DNA of 11,375 nt. Origin: Methanosarcinales archaeon. GTDB taxonomy: Archaea; Halobacteriota; Methanosarcinia; Methanotrichales; Methanotrichaceae. The translations under genes were made by a program, and so were the position numbers. Position 1 is the first letter of the stretch. The number at the start of each line of letters is the position of its first letter. The notes beneath the pieces are model-generated. The model did no database searches. It was not told where the DNA came from and saw only the letters and a list, made by a program, of their open reading frames with translations. Shown piece by piece: positions 1 through 6,368 of this stretch. The stretch spans positions 1 to 11,375 of the forward strand of contig JAAEEW010000089.1 in the NCBI GenBank assembly GCA_013415595.1. Reading direction: 5' to 3'.

Positions 1-1922
1 ACATGATCGATACTCCGGGACACGTTGATTTCGGCGGCGACGTCACCAGGGCCATGAGAGCGGTGGACGGAGCCGTTGTGGTTGTAGACGCGGTTGAAGG
101 GGCCATGCCCCAGACGGAGACTGTGCTCCGCCAGGCCATTCGTGAAGGCGTGAGGCCGGTTCTCTTCGTCAACAAAGTAGACCGAATGATCAACGAGCTC
201 AAGGTGACTCCGCAGGAAGCGCAGATCCGCCTGGGCAAGGTCATCGACAACATCAACAAGCTCATCCGGGGCATGAACGAGGAGAAGTACAAGGCTGGGT
301 GGAAGGTCGACGCCGCCAACGGCAGCGTGGCCTTCGGCAGTGCCCTTTACAACTGGGCCATCAGCGTGCCTCAGATGAAGAGCACCGGGATTGGCTTCGA
401 CGAGGTCTTCGCCTATTGCCGGGCAGGAAACATGAAGGAGCTGGCCCAGAAGGTTCCTCTCTACGTTGCAGTCAACGACATGGTCATCCGCTTCCTTCCC
501 AGCCCCCTGGAGGCTCAGAAGGAGAGGGTCAAGGTCATCTGGCACGGCGACTGGAGCAGCAAGGTAGGCAAGGCCATGGCGTCCTGCGACCCCAACGGCC
601 CGGTAGCCTTCATGATCACCAAGATAAAGGTCGATCCCCATGCAGGAGAGGTGGCCACTGGCCGTCTGTTCTCCGGCAACCTCACCAGGGGAATGGAGCT
701 TTACATCTCCGGAATTCTCAACACCAACCGCATTCAGCAGACTGGAATTGTCATGGGTGCGGAGAGGGTCGAGGTGGAGAAGGTTCCAGCCGGAAACATC
801 GCCGCAGTCACCGGCCTGAGGGACGCCATAGTGGGGTCCACGGTCTCCAGCGACGCAGACATGGAGCCCTTCGAGGTCATCAAGCACGTCTCCGAGCCGG
901 TCATGACCGTGGCCGTGGAGGCCAAGAACATGCGCGATCTCCCCAAGCTGGTTGAGGTCCTGCGCCAGGTGGCCAAGGAAGACCCCACCCTCCAGGTCAA
1001 CATCAACGAGGAGACCGGCGAGCACCTGATGGCCGGAATGGGCGAGCTCCACCTGGAGATCGTGGCCTACAGAATTCAGCGTGACAAGGGCGTCGAGCTC
1101 AAGACCTCTCCGCCCATCGTGGTTTACAGAGAGTCTGTCCTGGGCAAGGCCGGGCCGGTGGAGGGCAAGTCCCCCAACCACCACAACCGGTTCTACATCG
1201 AGATCGAGCCTCTGCCTCCCGCCGTCGTGGAGGCCATAAAGTCCGGCTCTTTCATCATGAAGATGGAAGAGGTGGAGCGCAGGAAGATTCTGATGGATCT
1301 GGGCATGGAGAAGGACGAGGCCCGGAACATCACTGGCATAATAGGCACCAACCTCATCATCAACATGACCAAGGGTATTCAGTACCTGAAGGAGACCATG
1401 GAGCTGATCCACGAGGGTTTCGACGAAGCCACCAAGAACGGGCCCATCGCCAGGGAGCCGGTCCAGGGCGTAAAAGCCAGGCTCATGGATGTCAAGCTCC
1501 ACGAGGACGCCATCCACCGTGGTCCGGCCCAGGTCATCCCGGCGGTAAGACAGGCGGTCCAGGCTGGAATCCTCATGGCCAACCCCACTCTGCTGGAGCC
1601 CTTCCAGAACGTCTATATCCAGGCTCCCCAGGAGCAGATGGGCGGCGCAATGTCTGAGATCCAGGGCAGGCGGGGCGTAATACTGAGCATGGAGACTGTA
1701 GGCGATATGATCGTCATCAAGGCCAAGATGCCGGTCTCCCAGATGTTCGGATTCGCCGGAGCCATAAGGTCGGCCACCGAAGGAAGGGCCATGTGGTCCA
1801 CGGAGTTCGCTGGCTTCGAGTCCATCCCCAACAACCTCCTTGTGGAGACCGTTCGGGACATCAGGACTCGCAAGGGTCTTAAGTCTGAAATGCCCAAGCC
1901 CAGCGATTATCTGAAGGCGTAA
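1..1922 (+). CDS. fusA: Archaeal translation elongation factor 2 (aEF-2), 5' end outside window
   Basis: GTPase that moves tRNAs and mRNA through the ribosome after peptide bond formation. The reading frame is already open at base 1 (bases 1-2 finish a codon), so the ATG at position 3 is internal. Archaeal EF-2 is about 730 residues and about 640 are seen, so roughly the first 90, including the P-loop and switch I, lie outside. Counting from that ATG, the G3 motif DTPGHVD is at residues 3-9 and G4 NKVD at 57-60, followed by domains II to V. The diphthamide target histidine is in the motif AIHRGPAQVIP (His at bases 1515-1517), which marks the archaeal/eukaryotic type rather than bacterial EF-G. 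The C-terminus has the usual G-R-A-M-W stretch. It is followed by EF-1alpha and S10, the conserved order of the archaeal str operon. Nothing looks damaged. Confidence 0.97.
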   Translation, partial: MIDTPGHVDFGGDVTRAMRAVDGAVVVVDAVEGAMPQTETVLRQAIREGVRPVLFVNKVDRMINELKVTPQEAQIRLGKVIDNINKLIRGMNEEKYKAGWKVDAANGSVAFGSALYNWAISVPQMKSTGIGFDEVFAYCRAGNMKELAQKVPLYVAVNDMVIRFLPSPLEAQKERVKVIWHGDWSSKVGKAMASCDPNGPVAFMITKIKVDPHAGEVATGRLFSGNLTRGMELYISGILNTNRIQQTGIVMGAERVEVEKVPAGNIAAVTGLRDAIVGSTVSSDADMEPFEVIKHVSEPVMTVAVEAKNMRDLPKLVEVLRQVAKEDPTLQVNINEETGEHLMAGMGELHLEIVAYRIQRDKGVELKTSPPIVVYRESVLGKAGPVEGKSPNHHNRFYIEIEPLPPAVVEAIKSGSFIMKMEEVERRKILMDLGMEKDEARNITGIIGTNLIINMTKGIQYLKETMELIHEGFDEATKNGPIAREPVQGVKARLMDVKLHEDAIHRGPAQVIPAVRQAVQAGILMANPTLLEPFQNVYIQAPQEQMGGAMSEIQGRRGVILSMETVGDMIVIKAKMPVSQMFGFAGAIRSATEGRAMWSTEFAGFESIPNNLLVETVRDIRTRKGLKSEMPKPSDYLKA

Positions 1923-1945
1923 ACCTCGCCTTCCTTAATTCCTTT

Positions 1946-1960
1946 GAAAAGGTTTAAACG
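1946..1960 (+). promoter_or_regulatory. Putative TATA/BRE promoter for EF-1alpha
   Basis: A purine-rich BRE-like stretch (GAAAAGG) runs into TTTAAA at 1953-1958. This lies in the 86-base gap between EF-2 and EF-1alpha. Archaeal transcription usually starts about 25 bases downstream of the TATA centre, which would give a start near 1980 and a leader of about 28 bases. It suggests EF-1alpha, S10 and the tRNA can be expressed independently of the upstream operon. The call rests on sequence and spacing only. Confidence 0.5.
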
Positions 1961-2008
1961 CAGAAGAGAAATACCTCATAATAAGAGATCAGTTGGAGGA
2001 GATGAACT

Positions 2009-3286
2009 ATGGCAGAAGCCAAGCCACACCTCAACCTAGCAGTAATCGGGCACGTTGACCATGGCAAGTCAACGCTCGTCGGCAGGATGATGTATGAAAC
2101 TGGTGCTGTTGACCAGCACACCATTGATGAGTATAGAAAGGAGGCCTCGTCCAAGGGCAAGTCTACATTCGAGTTCGCATGGGTTATGGACAGCCTCAAG
2201 GAAGAGCGCGAGAGAGGCGTGACCATCGACATCGCTCATCAGCGATTCGACACTGATAAGTACTACTTCACCGTAGTGGACTGCCCCGGTCACCGGGACT
2301 TCATCAAGAACATGATCACCGGAGCCAGCCAGGCAGATGCCGCCATTCTGGTGGTTGCTGCTCCCGATGGAGTAATGGCCCAGACCAAGGAGCACGTCTT
2401 CCTTTCCAGGACCCTGGGAGTGTCTCAGCTCATCATAGCCATCAACAAGATGGACGACACCAAGCCTGCTTACAGCGAGGAGCGGTACAAAGAGGTCAAG
2501 GAAGAGGTCAGCAAGCTCCTGAAGATGGTCGGATTCAAGGTAGATGAGATCCCATTCATCCCCGTATCCGCCTTCGAGGGCGACAACCTGACCAAGCTGA
2601 GCGACAAGAACACTCCCTGGTACAAGGGCGCCACCATGATCGAGGCCCTCAACAACCTGAAGATGCCCGTCAAGCCCACCACTCTGCCTCTGCGTGTGCC
2701 GGTGCAGGACGTCTACACCATCTCCGGTGTGGGAACCGTCCCCGTAGGCCGTGTAGAGACCGGCGTCATGAAGAAGGGCGACAAGATCATCTTCGAGCCG
2801 GCCAACGCCGCTGGTGAGGTCAAGTCCATCGAGATGCACCACGAGGAAGTCCCCGAGGCTCTCCCCGGCGACAACATCGGATGGAACGTCAGGGGCATCG
2901 GCAGGAACGACATTCGCAGAGGCGACGTCTGCGGACACGTGGACAACCCGCCGACCGTGGCCAAGGAGTTCACCGCCCAGATCGTAGTGCTACAGCACCC
3001 CAGCGCAATTTCCGCTGGCTACACCCCGGTGTTCCACTGTCACACCTCACAGATCGCCTGTACCATCACCGAGATCAAGGCGAAGCTCGACCCCAGAACC
3101 GGATCGGTCAAGGAGCAGAACCCGGCCTTCATCAAGGCGGGAGATGCTGCCATCATCACCGTTCGGCCGAGCAAGCCCATGGTCATCGAGAAGGTCAAGG
3201 AGATCCCCCAGTTGGGACGGTTTGCCATCAGAGACATGGGTCAGACGATTGCCGCTGGCATGTGCCAGAACGTCACCCCGAGATAA
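2009..3286 (+). CDS. tuf: Translation elongation factor 1-alpha (aEF-1A)
   Basis: GTPase that delivers aminoacyl-tRNA to the ribosomal A site. The protein is 425 residues, full length for the archaeal family. The G1 P-loop GHVDHGKS is at residues 14-21, G3 DCPGH at 91-95, G4 NKMD at 146-149 and G5 SAF at 187-189. The switch I region carries the RGVTID motif. Beta-barrel domains II and III follow, with GVGTVPVGRVETG marking domain II. The start is supported by a strong SD, GGAGG at 1995-1999, about nine bases before the ATG. S10 begins 18 bases after the stop, so the two are probably co-transcribed. Its own promoter probably lies at about 1946-1960. There are no insertions or missing motifs. 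Confidence 0.98.
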   Translation: MAEAKPHLNLAVIGHVDHGKSTLVGRMMYETGAVDQHTIDEYRKEASSKGKSTFEFAWVMDSLKEERERGVTIDIAHQRFDTDKYYFTVVDCPGHRDFIKNMITGASQADAAILVVAAPDGVMAQTKEHVFLSRTLGVSQLIIAINKMDDTKPAYSEERYKEVKEEVSKLLKMVGFKVDEIPFIPVSAFEGDNLTKLSDKNTPWYKGATMIEALNNLKMPVKPTTLPLRVPVQDVYTISGVGTVPVGRVETGVMKKGDKIIFEPANAAGEVKSIEMHHEEVPEALPGDNIGWNVRGIGRNDIRRGDVCGHVDNPPTVAKEFTAQIVVLQHPSAISAGYTPVFHCHTSQIACTITEIKAKLDPRTGSVKEQNPAFIKAGDAAIITVRPSKPMVIEKVKEIPQLGRFAIRDMGQTIAAGMCQNVTPR

Positions 3287-3304
3287 CTCTAATCCGGTGT
3301 AGGT

Positions 3305-3613
3305 ATGCAGAAGGCGAGGATACGGCTCTCTGGGACGAACCCTGCTATGCTGGATGACATCTGTAACCAGGTGCGGGGAATCGCTCAGAGAACAGGAGTG
3401 CACATGGCTGGCCCCATTCCTCTTCCTACGAAGAGGATGGTGGTTCCCACGCGGAAGAGCCCGGACGGCGAGGGCACCGCAACCTGGGATCACTGGCACA
3501 TGCGGGTACACAAGCGTCTCATCGATCTGGATGCTGATGAGCGTGCGCTGAGACAGCTCATGCGGATTCAGGTCCCGAAAAATGTAAATATCGAGATTGT
3601 ATTGGAAAGTTAG
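3305..3613 (+). CDS. rpsJ: 30S ribosomal protein S10 (uS10)
   Basis: Small-subunit ribosomal protein of 102 residues, the normal size for archaeal S10. It starts with MQKARIRLSGTNP and has the archaeal/eukaryotic-type GPIPLPTKRMVVPTRKSPDG loop region, then HWHMRVHKRLIDL and the final IPKNVNIEIVLE-like strand (here VPKNVNIEIVLES). The ATG at 3305 follows the EF-1alpha stop by 18 bases and is preceded by a modest SD-like GGTG. EF-2, EF-1alpha, S10 is the conserved end of the archaeal str operon. The TAG stop lies two bases before the first base of a tRNA gene, so the S10 mRNA 3' end should be made by tRNA 5' processing if they share a transcript. Confidence 0.97.
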   Translation: MQKARIRLSGTNPAMLDDICNQVRGIAQRTGVHMAGPIPLPTKRMVVPTRKSPDGEGTATWDHWHMRVHKRLIDLDADERALRQLMRIQVPKNVNIEIVLES

Positions 3614-3615
3614 CT

Positions 3616-3703
3616 GGGCTCGTAGTATAGTCTGGATAGAACGGGGGCCTCCGGAGTTTATCGGAGATAGCCTCAAACCCGGGTTCGAATCCCGGCGAGT
3701 CCG
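3616..3703 (+). tRNA. tRNA-Arg (anticodon CCG) with a 14-base intron
   Basis: The cloverleaf was folded by hand. Acceptor stem 3616-3622 pairs with 3696-3702 (one G-U), and discriminator G is at 3703. The D-loop 3629-3638 carries G18G19 at 3634-3635 and A20 at 3636, an arginine identity base. Anticodon stem GGGGC (3644-3648) pairs with GCCTC (3670-3674, one G-U). T-stem 3679-3683 pairs with 3691-3695 around the loop TTCGAAT. The distance between the anticodon stem halves is 21 bases instead of 7. Removing 3655-3668 gives the loop CTCCGGA with T33 and anticodon CCG at 3651-3653, reading CGG (Arg). The intron is at the canonical 37/38 site. Mature length is 74 without the CCA tail, which is not encoded. 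The D-stem is weak, with an A-A opposition at 3627/3640. Isotype confidence is high but not absolute. Confidence 0.9.
3655..3668 (+). other. tRNA-Arg intron in a bulge-helix-bulge fold
   Basis: Bases 3649-3652 (CTCC) pair with 3663-3666 (GGAG), making the four-pair central helix. The three-base bulges are 3653-3655 (GGA) and 3667-3669 (ATA). Cutting after the second base of each bulge, the rule of the archaeal splicing endonuclease, removes exactly 14 bases. The inner helix is almost absent, since only G3656-C3662 can close a five-base loop. Alternatively G3653 pairs with C3662, extending the central helix to five pairs. Confidence 0.82.
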
Positions 3704-3707
3704 CTAC

Positions 3708-3742
3708 TTTTTTCTTACTTTTCTGGCTTCATTTTATTTTTC
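3708..3742 (+). terminator. T-run terminator after the S10/tRNA-Arg unit
   Basis: A run of six T (3708-3713) four bases after the tRNA discriminator is followed by further T-rich clusters to about 3742. Archaeal RNA polymerase terminates at such oligo-T runs without needing a hairpin. The position fits the end of the EF-1alpha, S10, tRNA transcript. Confidence 0.65.
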
Positions 3743-3917
3743 ATGGCCTTCATATTCTCTCAACTAACTATTAGCTCCTGAAACCGGTGGCATCCTTCAA
3801 CCGGTGACATCCAGCAAGCGACCCTCCGGCAATCAGTGAATTCCTTCAGCCTCCGGCATCAGAGACTCTCATCTGGATATCGTTATCTTCAGCCCCTCCT
3901 CCTCCTCCTCCTGAAAG
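3743..3917. other. Non-coding spacer with short imperfect direct repeats and a CCT tract
   Basis: No credible gene is seen. Two 14-base copies differing at one position (AACCGGTGGCATCC at 3782-3795, AACCGGTGACATCC at 3799-3812) lie 17 bases apart. Two related segments (CCTCCGGCAATCAG at 3823-3836 and CCTCCGGCATCAG at 3850-3862) lie 27 bases apart. Six CCT units occupy 3895-3912. These could be slippage products or binding sites, and nothing in the sequence decides between them. Confidence 0.5.
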
Positions 3918-3927
3918 AAAATTATTT
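3911..3927 (+). promoter_or_regulatory. Putative promoter of the amphi-Trp gene
   Basis: A purine-rich BRE-like GAAAGAAA is followed by AATTATT at about 3919-3925. The expected transcription start is about 25 bases on, near 3946. That would put the start inside the loop of the inverted repeat at 3933-3959, leaving a leader of only about 20 bases. Confidence 0.4.
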
Positions 3928-3932
3928 CAAGC

Positions 3933-3959
3933 TTCACCGCCCAATTGACAGGCGGTGAA
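3933..3959. promoter_or_regulatory. Perfect 9-bp inverted repeat between TATA box and start codon
   Basis: TTCACCGCC (3933-3941) and GGCGGTGAA (3951-3959) are exact reverse complements separated by nine bases. The right arm contains the SD sequence (GGTGA) of the gene starting at 3966. As DNA this could be a repressor operator. As RNA, if transcription begins upstream of 3933, it would be a hairpin hiding the SD. The predicted start near 3946 favours the operator reading. Confidence 0.5.
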
Positions 3960-3965
3960 AGAGAC

Positions 3966-4241
3966 ATGGCGAAAATACCAGGAAGACCGGGCAAGTCCGA
4001 CGGGGTTCCCGGAGGCGCCGAAGAGTTCGAGCAGGAATTCTATACCACCAGCCAGGAGACGGCTGCATTTCTGCGCCAGATAGCGGATTTGATCGAGGCC
4101 AAGGGACCTGTATCTGTGGAAGGCGAGGGCTGGACGGTGGGAGTCACTCCCATGGAGCCTCTCAAGCTGGAGATACAGTACAAGGGAATGCCCATGAAAG
4201 AGGAGCTGGAAGTCCAGGTCAAGCTAAAGCAAAATCCCTGA
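3966..4241 (+). CDS. Amphi-Trp domain-like small protein
   Basis: Small soluble protein of 91 residues with no signal peptide or membrane segment. After a basic, glycine-rich N-terminus (residues 1-18) comes the acidic EEFEQEF, the helix SQETAAFLRQIADLIEAKG (about 29-47), then strands VSVEGEGWTVGVTP (Trp56) and a closing LEIQYKG / EELEVQVKLK pair. This order matches the amphi-Trp family of archaeal and bacterial proteins of unknown biochemical function. The family often ends in a Trp, which is absent here. I chose ATG 3966 because GGCGGTGA sits about eight bases upstream; an in-frame TTG at 3945 would lie inside the inverted repeat and has no SD. It stands alone with its own putative promoter. 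The function is not known, and the family call is from remembered consensus. Confidence 0.75.
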   Translation: MAKIPGRPGKSDGVPGGAEEFEQEFYTTSQETAAFLRQIADLIEAKGPVSVEGEGWTVGVTPMEPLKLEIQYKGMPMKEELEVQVKLKQNP

Positions 4242-4470
4242 TCCTCAACTGCAGCCCCCTGATTCTGACGATTTTCCGGCGGACGGGGTGCGGCCATAAT
4301 CCTGTCCCCCGGGCACTTTCTTAGACCCGGTCCTGCATAATCCACACGCCTAAGTCCATTGCATCTCCGTTCACTCCTCTCCATTTCGCCCGATCACATG
4401 TTAGTGAGCTAACGGTCCACGAATCCAGATTCCATGTATCTCAAATTTCGTTTGATTAGAAGGGGGGGAC
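4242..4470. other. Non-coding region, nothing recognised
   Basis: Long open frames here are shadows with low-complexity or stop-rich composition, and none has a plausible SD and start. No tRNA-like fold, clear terminator or repeat was found. Together with the segment up to 4671 it forms a 430-base gap before gatC. Confidence 0.5.
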
Positions 4471-4518
4471 GGGCAATTTTCCGGGCCGGCCTCTCCCAAG
4501 GCCGGCGAAAATCGGCCC
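4471..4518. repeat. Long GC-rich inverted repeat upstream of the gatC promoter
   Basis: The core GCCGGCCT (4485-4492) and AGGCCGGC (4499-4506) pair around a six-base loop. They are extended by ATTTTC/GAAAAT (4476-4481 with 4507-4512, with three unpaired bases at 4482-4484) and GGGC/GCCC (4471-4474 with 4515-4518). This is about 18 pairs in 48 bases. A second smaller hairpin, CCGCCA/TGGCGG (4517-4522 with 4528-4533), overlaps its edge. It lies about 40 bases upstream of the TATA box. It could be a terminator-like element, an operator or a dispersed palindromic repeat. Confidence 0.6.
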
Positions 4519-4549
4519 GCCATCCGGTGGCGGCAAAATCCTGCCCGCT

Positions 4550-4566
4550 GAAAGAGGCTTTATATC
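4550..4566 (+). promoter_or_regulatory. Putative promoter of the gatCAB operon
   Basis: GAAAGAGGC (BRE-like, 4550-4558) is directly followed by TTTATATC (TATA box, 4559-4566), one of the best TATA matches in the window. The predicted start is near 4588, giving an 80- to 85-base leader before gatC. Confidence 0.6.
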
Positions 4567-4595
4567 TGATAAAGTGGTCGAAACTCTCTGAATCG

Positions 4596-4658
4596 TGTAC
4601 CAGGTCAACCAGGGGCTTCTCCCGGCGGAGGGAACCAGAGCCCCATTGGGCCTGTACG
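4596..4658 (+). promoter_or_regulatory. Foldable 5' leader of gatC (candidate cis-acting RNA)
   Basis: An interrupted stem-loop uses most of the predicted leader. 4596-4600 pairs with 4654-4658 (one wobble), 4602-4604 with 4651-4653, 4609-4611 with 4647-4649, GGGGCT 4612-4617 with AGCCCC 4639-4644, and CTCC 4619-4622 with GGAG 4627-4630 around a CGGC loop. That is 21 pairs in all. The gatC start follows 13 bases later with no clear SD. No known riboswitch class is recognised, and a chance fold in GC-rich DNA is possible. Confidence 0.4.
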
Positions 4659-4671
4659 GACGTGGGATGCC

Positions 4672-4953
4672 ATGATCTCTAGGGAAGATGTGGAACATAT
4701 AAGCTGGCTGGCCAGCATAAAGATTGCAGATGAGGAAAAAGAGGAGTTCGTGGCCAAGTTCAACTCCATCCTGGAATACTTCCACGAGCTTGACCAGCTG
4801 AACACGGAAGATGTGGAGCCGACATACCGGGTGGTTGACCTGGCCAACGTCTTCAGGGACGATTTGTCCCGGCCGTCTCTGCCTCCGGAAGAGGCGCTGG
4901 GGAATGCTCCACGGAGAGCGGAGGGCTACTTCAAGAGCCCCAGGATAGTGTGA
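4672..4953 (+). CDS. gatC: Asp/Glu-tRNA amidotransferase subunit C
   Basis: Small subunit of the GatCAB amidotransferase. It wraps around the GatA/GatB interface and stabilises GatA. At 93 residues it is the usual length. The N-terminal helices contain the family pattern ISREDVEHISWLASIKIADEE followed by FNSILEYFHELDQLNTEDVEPT. The C-terminal tail has RDD and EALGNAPRRAEGYFKSPRIV, the last part ending like most GatC proteins (…GYFKVPRI-). The ATG at 4672 has only a weak GGGATG-type signal upstream. The gene starts the gatC-gatA-gatB operon, and its last bases touch the gatA start region. In archaea lacking AsnRS this enzyme makes Asn-tRNA from Asp-tRNA. Whether it also serves Gln cannot be told here, since archaea normally use GatDE for that. 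Confidence 0.95.
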   Translation: MISREDVEHISWLASIKIADEEKEEFVAKFNSILEYFHELDQLNTEDVEPTYRVVDLANVFRDDLSRPSLPPEEALGNAPRRAEGYFKSPRIV

Positions 4954-4955
4954 CC

Positions 4956-6368
4956 ATGCTGGCCAAGCTCAAAGAGCAGCTTTTGTCCGGCAGCGCAGAG
5001 GAGTACCTGCAGGGCCTCTTCGACCGGATAGAGCACAGCAAGCTCAACGCCTTCAATGCCCTGGCCAGGGAGAGCGCCGTCTCCCGGGCCAGAGAGTTCG
5101 ACCGCCAGCTCTGGGGAGGAGCGCTGGCCGGAGTGCCCATCGCCATCAAGGACGGGATATCCACCCGGGGCATCGAGACCACCTGCAGCTCTCGCATTCT
5201 TCGGGGCTACATTCCGCCCTACGACGCCCACGTCATCGAGCGGCTGAAGGCCGAGGGAGCCATCATCATGGGCAAGACCAACATGGACGAGTTTGCCATG
5301 GGGACCTCCACGGAGACCAGCTGCTTTGGCCCCACCCGCAACCCCTGGGACCTGGACCGGGTCCCGGGAGGGTCCAGCGGCGGCAGCGCAGCAGCGGTGG
5401 CCGGGGGAGAGGCCCCCTGCGCCCTGGGCTCGGACACCGGCGGATCGGTTCGCTGTCCGGCCTCCTTCTGCGGCGTTGTCGGCCTGAAGCCCACCTACGG
5501 CCTGGTATCGAGGTACGGGCTCATCTCTTACGCCAACTCCCTGGAGCAGATCGGTCCCCTGACCACCACCGTGGAGGACACCGCCCTGCTTCTGGACGTG
5601 ATATCCGGCCACGACCCCCGGGACACCACCTCTCTGGAGAAGGATAGCTACCTGAACCTGGAGGAAGGAGTCTGTGGCCTGAAGATCGGGGTCCCGGACG
5701 AGTACTTCGGCGAGGGAGTGGACCCCCTGGTGGAGAAGTCGGTCTGGGAGGCCATCTCCAGGATGGAGGAGCTGGGAGCTTCCTGGCAGAAGGTCAGCCT
5801 GCCCCACACCCGCTACGCTCTGGCCTCCTACTACATCATTGCCATGTCCGAGGCCTCCTCCAACCTGGCCCGCTTCGACGGCCTGAGGTACGGCCACAGG
5901 GAGGCGGAGGACCAGGACTGGCACACCACCTTCTCCGAGGTGCGGGCGGCGGGCTTTGGAAAGGAGGTGCAGAGGAGAGTTCTGCTCGGCACCTACGCCC
6001 TGTCCGCCGGCTACTACGGGCGGTACTACCTCAAGGCCCTGAAGGTCCGAACCCTCATCAAAGAGGACTTCCAGCGGGCCTTCCAGGAGGTGGACCTGAT
6101 CGCCTCTCCCACCATGCCCTTCCCTGCCTTCAAGATCGGGGAGCGGATAGCCGATCCCCTGACCCTGTACATGGCCGACGTCTTCACCGTGCCCATCAAC
6201 CTGGCCGGAGTCCCGGCCATATCCCTGCCCTGCGGCTTTTCCCAGGGCCTGCCCATCGGCCTGCAGCTCATCGCCAGCCACTTCCAGGAGCGCCTGATGC
6301 TTCGGGCTGCCCTGGCCTACGAGGAGGCCACTCCCTACCATCTGCAGACGCCGGAGGTGGCGGCATGA
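4956..6368 (+). CDS. gatA: Asp/Glu-tRNA amidotransferase subunit A (glutaminase/amidase)
   Basis: Amidase-signature subunit that releases ammonia from glutamine and passes it to GatB for amidation of Asp-tRNA(Asn). It has 470 residues from ATG 4956. The Ser-cis-Ser-Lys triad is visible: Lys65 in GVPIAIKDGI, Ser140 in PGGSSGGSAAAV and Ser164 in GSDTGGSVRCP. The spacing of 75 and 24 residues equals that of characterised GatA. The C-terminal part carries ASPTMPFPAF and the typical GVPAISLPCGF. A GTG at 4950, overlapping the gatC stop, is an alternative start adding two residues. I preferred the ATG for fit to the family N-terminus, but the SD evidence does not separate them. The stop overlaps the gatB start as ATGA at 6365-6368, so translation is probably coupled. 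Confidence 0.96.
   Translation: MLAKLKEQLLSGSAEEYLQGLFDRIEHSKLNAFNALARESAVSRAREFDRQLWGGALAGVPIAIKDGISTRGIETTCSSRILRGYIPPYDAHVIERLKAEGAIIMGKTNMDEFAMGTSTETSCFGPTRNPWDLDRVPGGSSGGSAAAVAGGEAPCALGSDTGGSVRCPASFCGVVGLKPTYGLVSRYGLISYANSLEQIGPLTTTVEDTALLLDVISGHDPRDTTSLEKDSYLNLEEGVCGLKIGVPDEYFGEGVDPLVEKSVWEAISRMEELGASWQKVSLPHTRYALASYYIIAMSEASSNLARFDGLRYGHREAEDQDWHTTFSEVRAAGFGKEVQRRVLLGTYALSAGYYGRYYLKALKVRTLIKEDFQRAFQEVDLIASPTMPFPAFKIGERIADPLTLYMADVFTVPINLAGVPAISLPCGFSQGLPIGLQLIASHFQERLMLRAALAYEEATPYHLQTPEVAA

Noticed and set aside
2069..2938. 289-codon minus-strand open frame antisense to EF-1alpha
   Set aside because: It is the mirror of the strongly biased codons of a certain EF-1alpha gene, has low-complexity Val/Leu/Asp/Gly-rich content and no family features.
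3651..3653. Reading the tRNA as Gly (TCC) or as a long-variable-arm Ser/Leu tRNA
   Set aside because: Only removal of 3655-3668 gives a seven-base loop with T33. That fixes the anticodon as CCG, and A20 and the four-base variable loop agree with Arg.
3945..3965. TTG start adding seven residues to the amphi-Trp protein
   Set aside because: There is no SD for it, and it would turn the strong SD GGCGGTGA into coding sequence. ATG 3966 has good spacing to that SD.
4434..4682. 82-codon plus-strand open frame before gatC
   Set aside because: It spans the long hairpin, the TATA box and the gatC start, has an Arg/Ser/Pro-rich composition and no SD.
4926..6341. 471-codon minus-strand open frame antisense to gatA
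   Set aside because: GatA is certain with its full catalytic triad. The antisense frame is Gly/Val/Leu/Gln-rich and reflects third-position GC bias.
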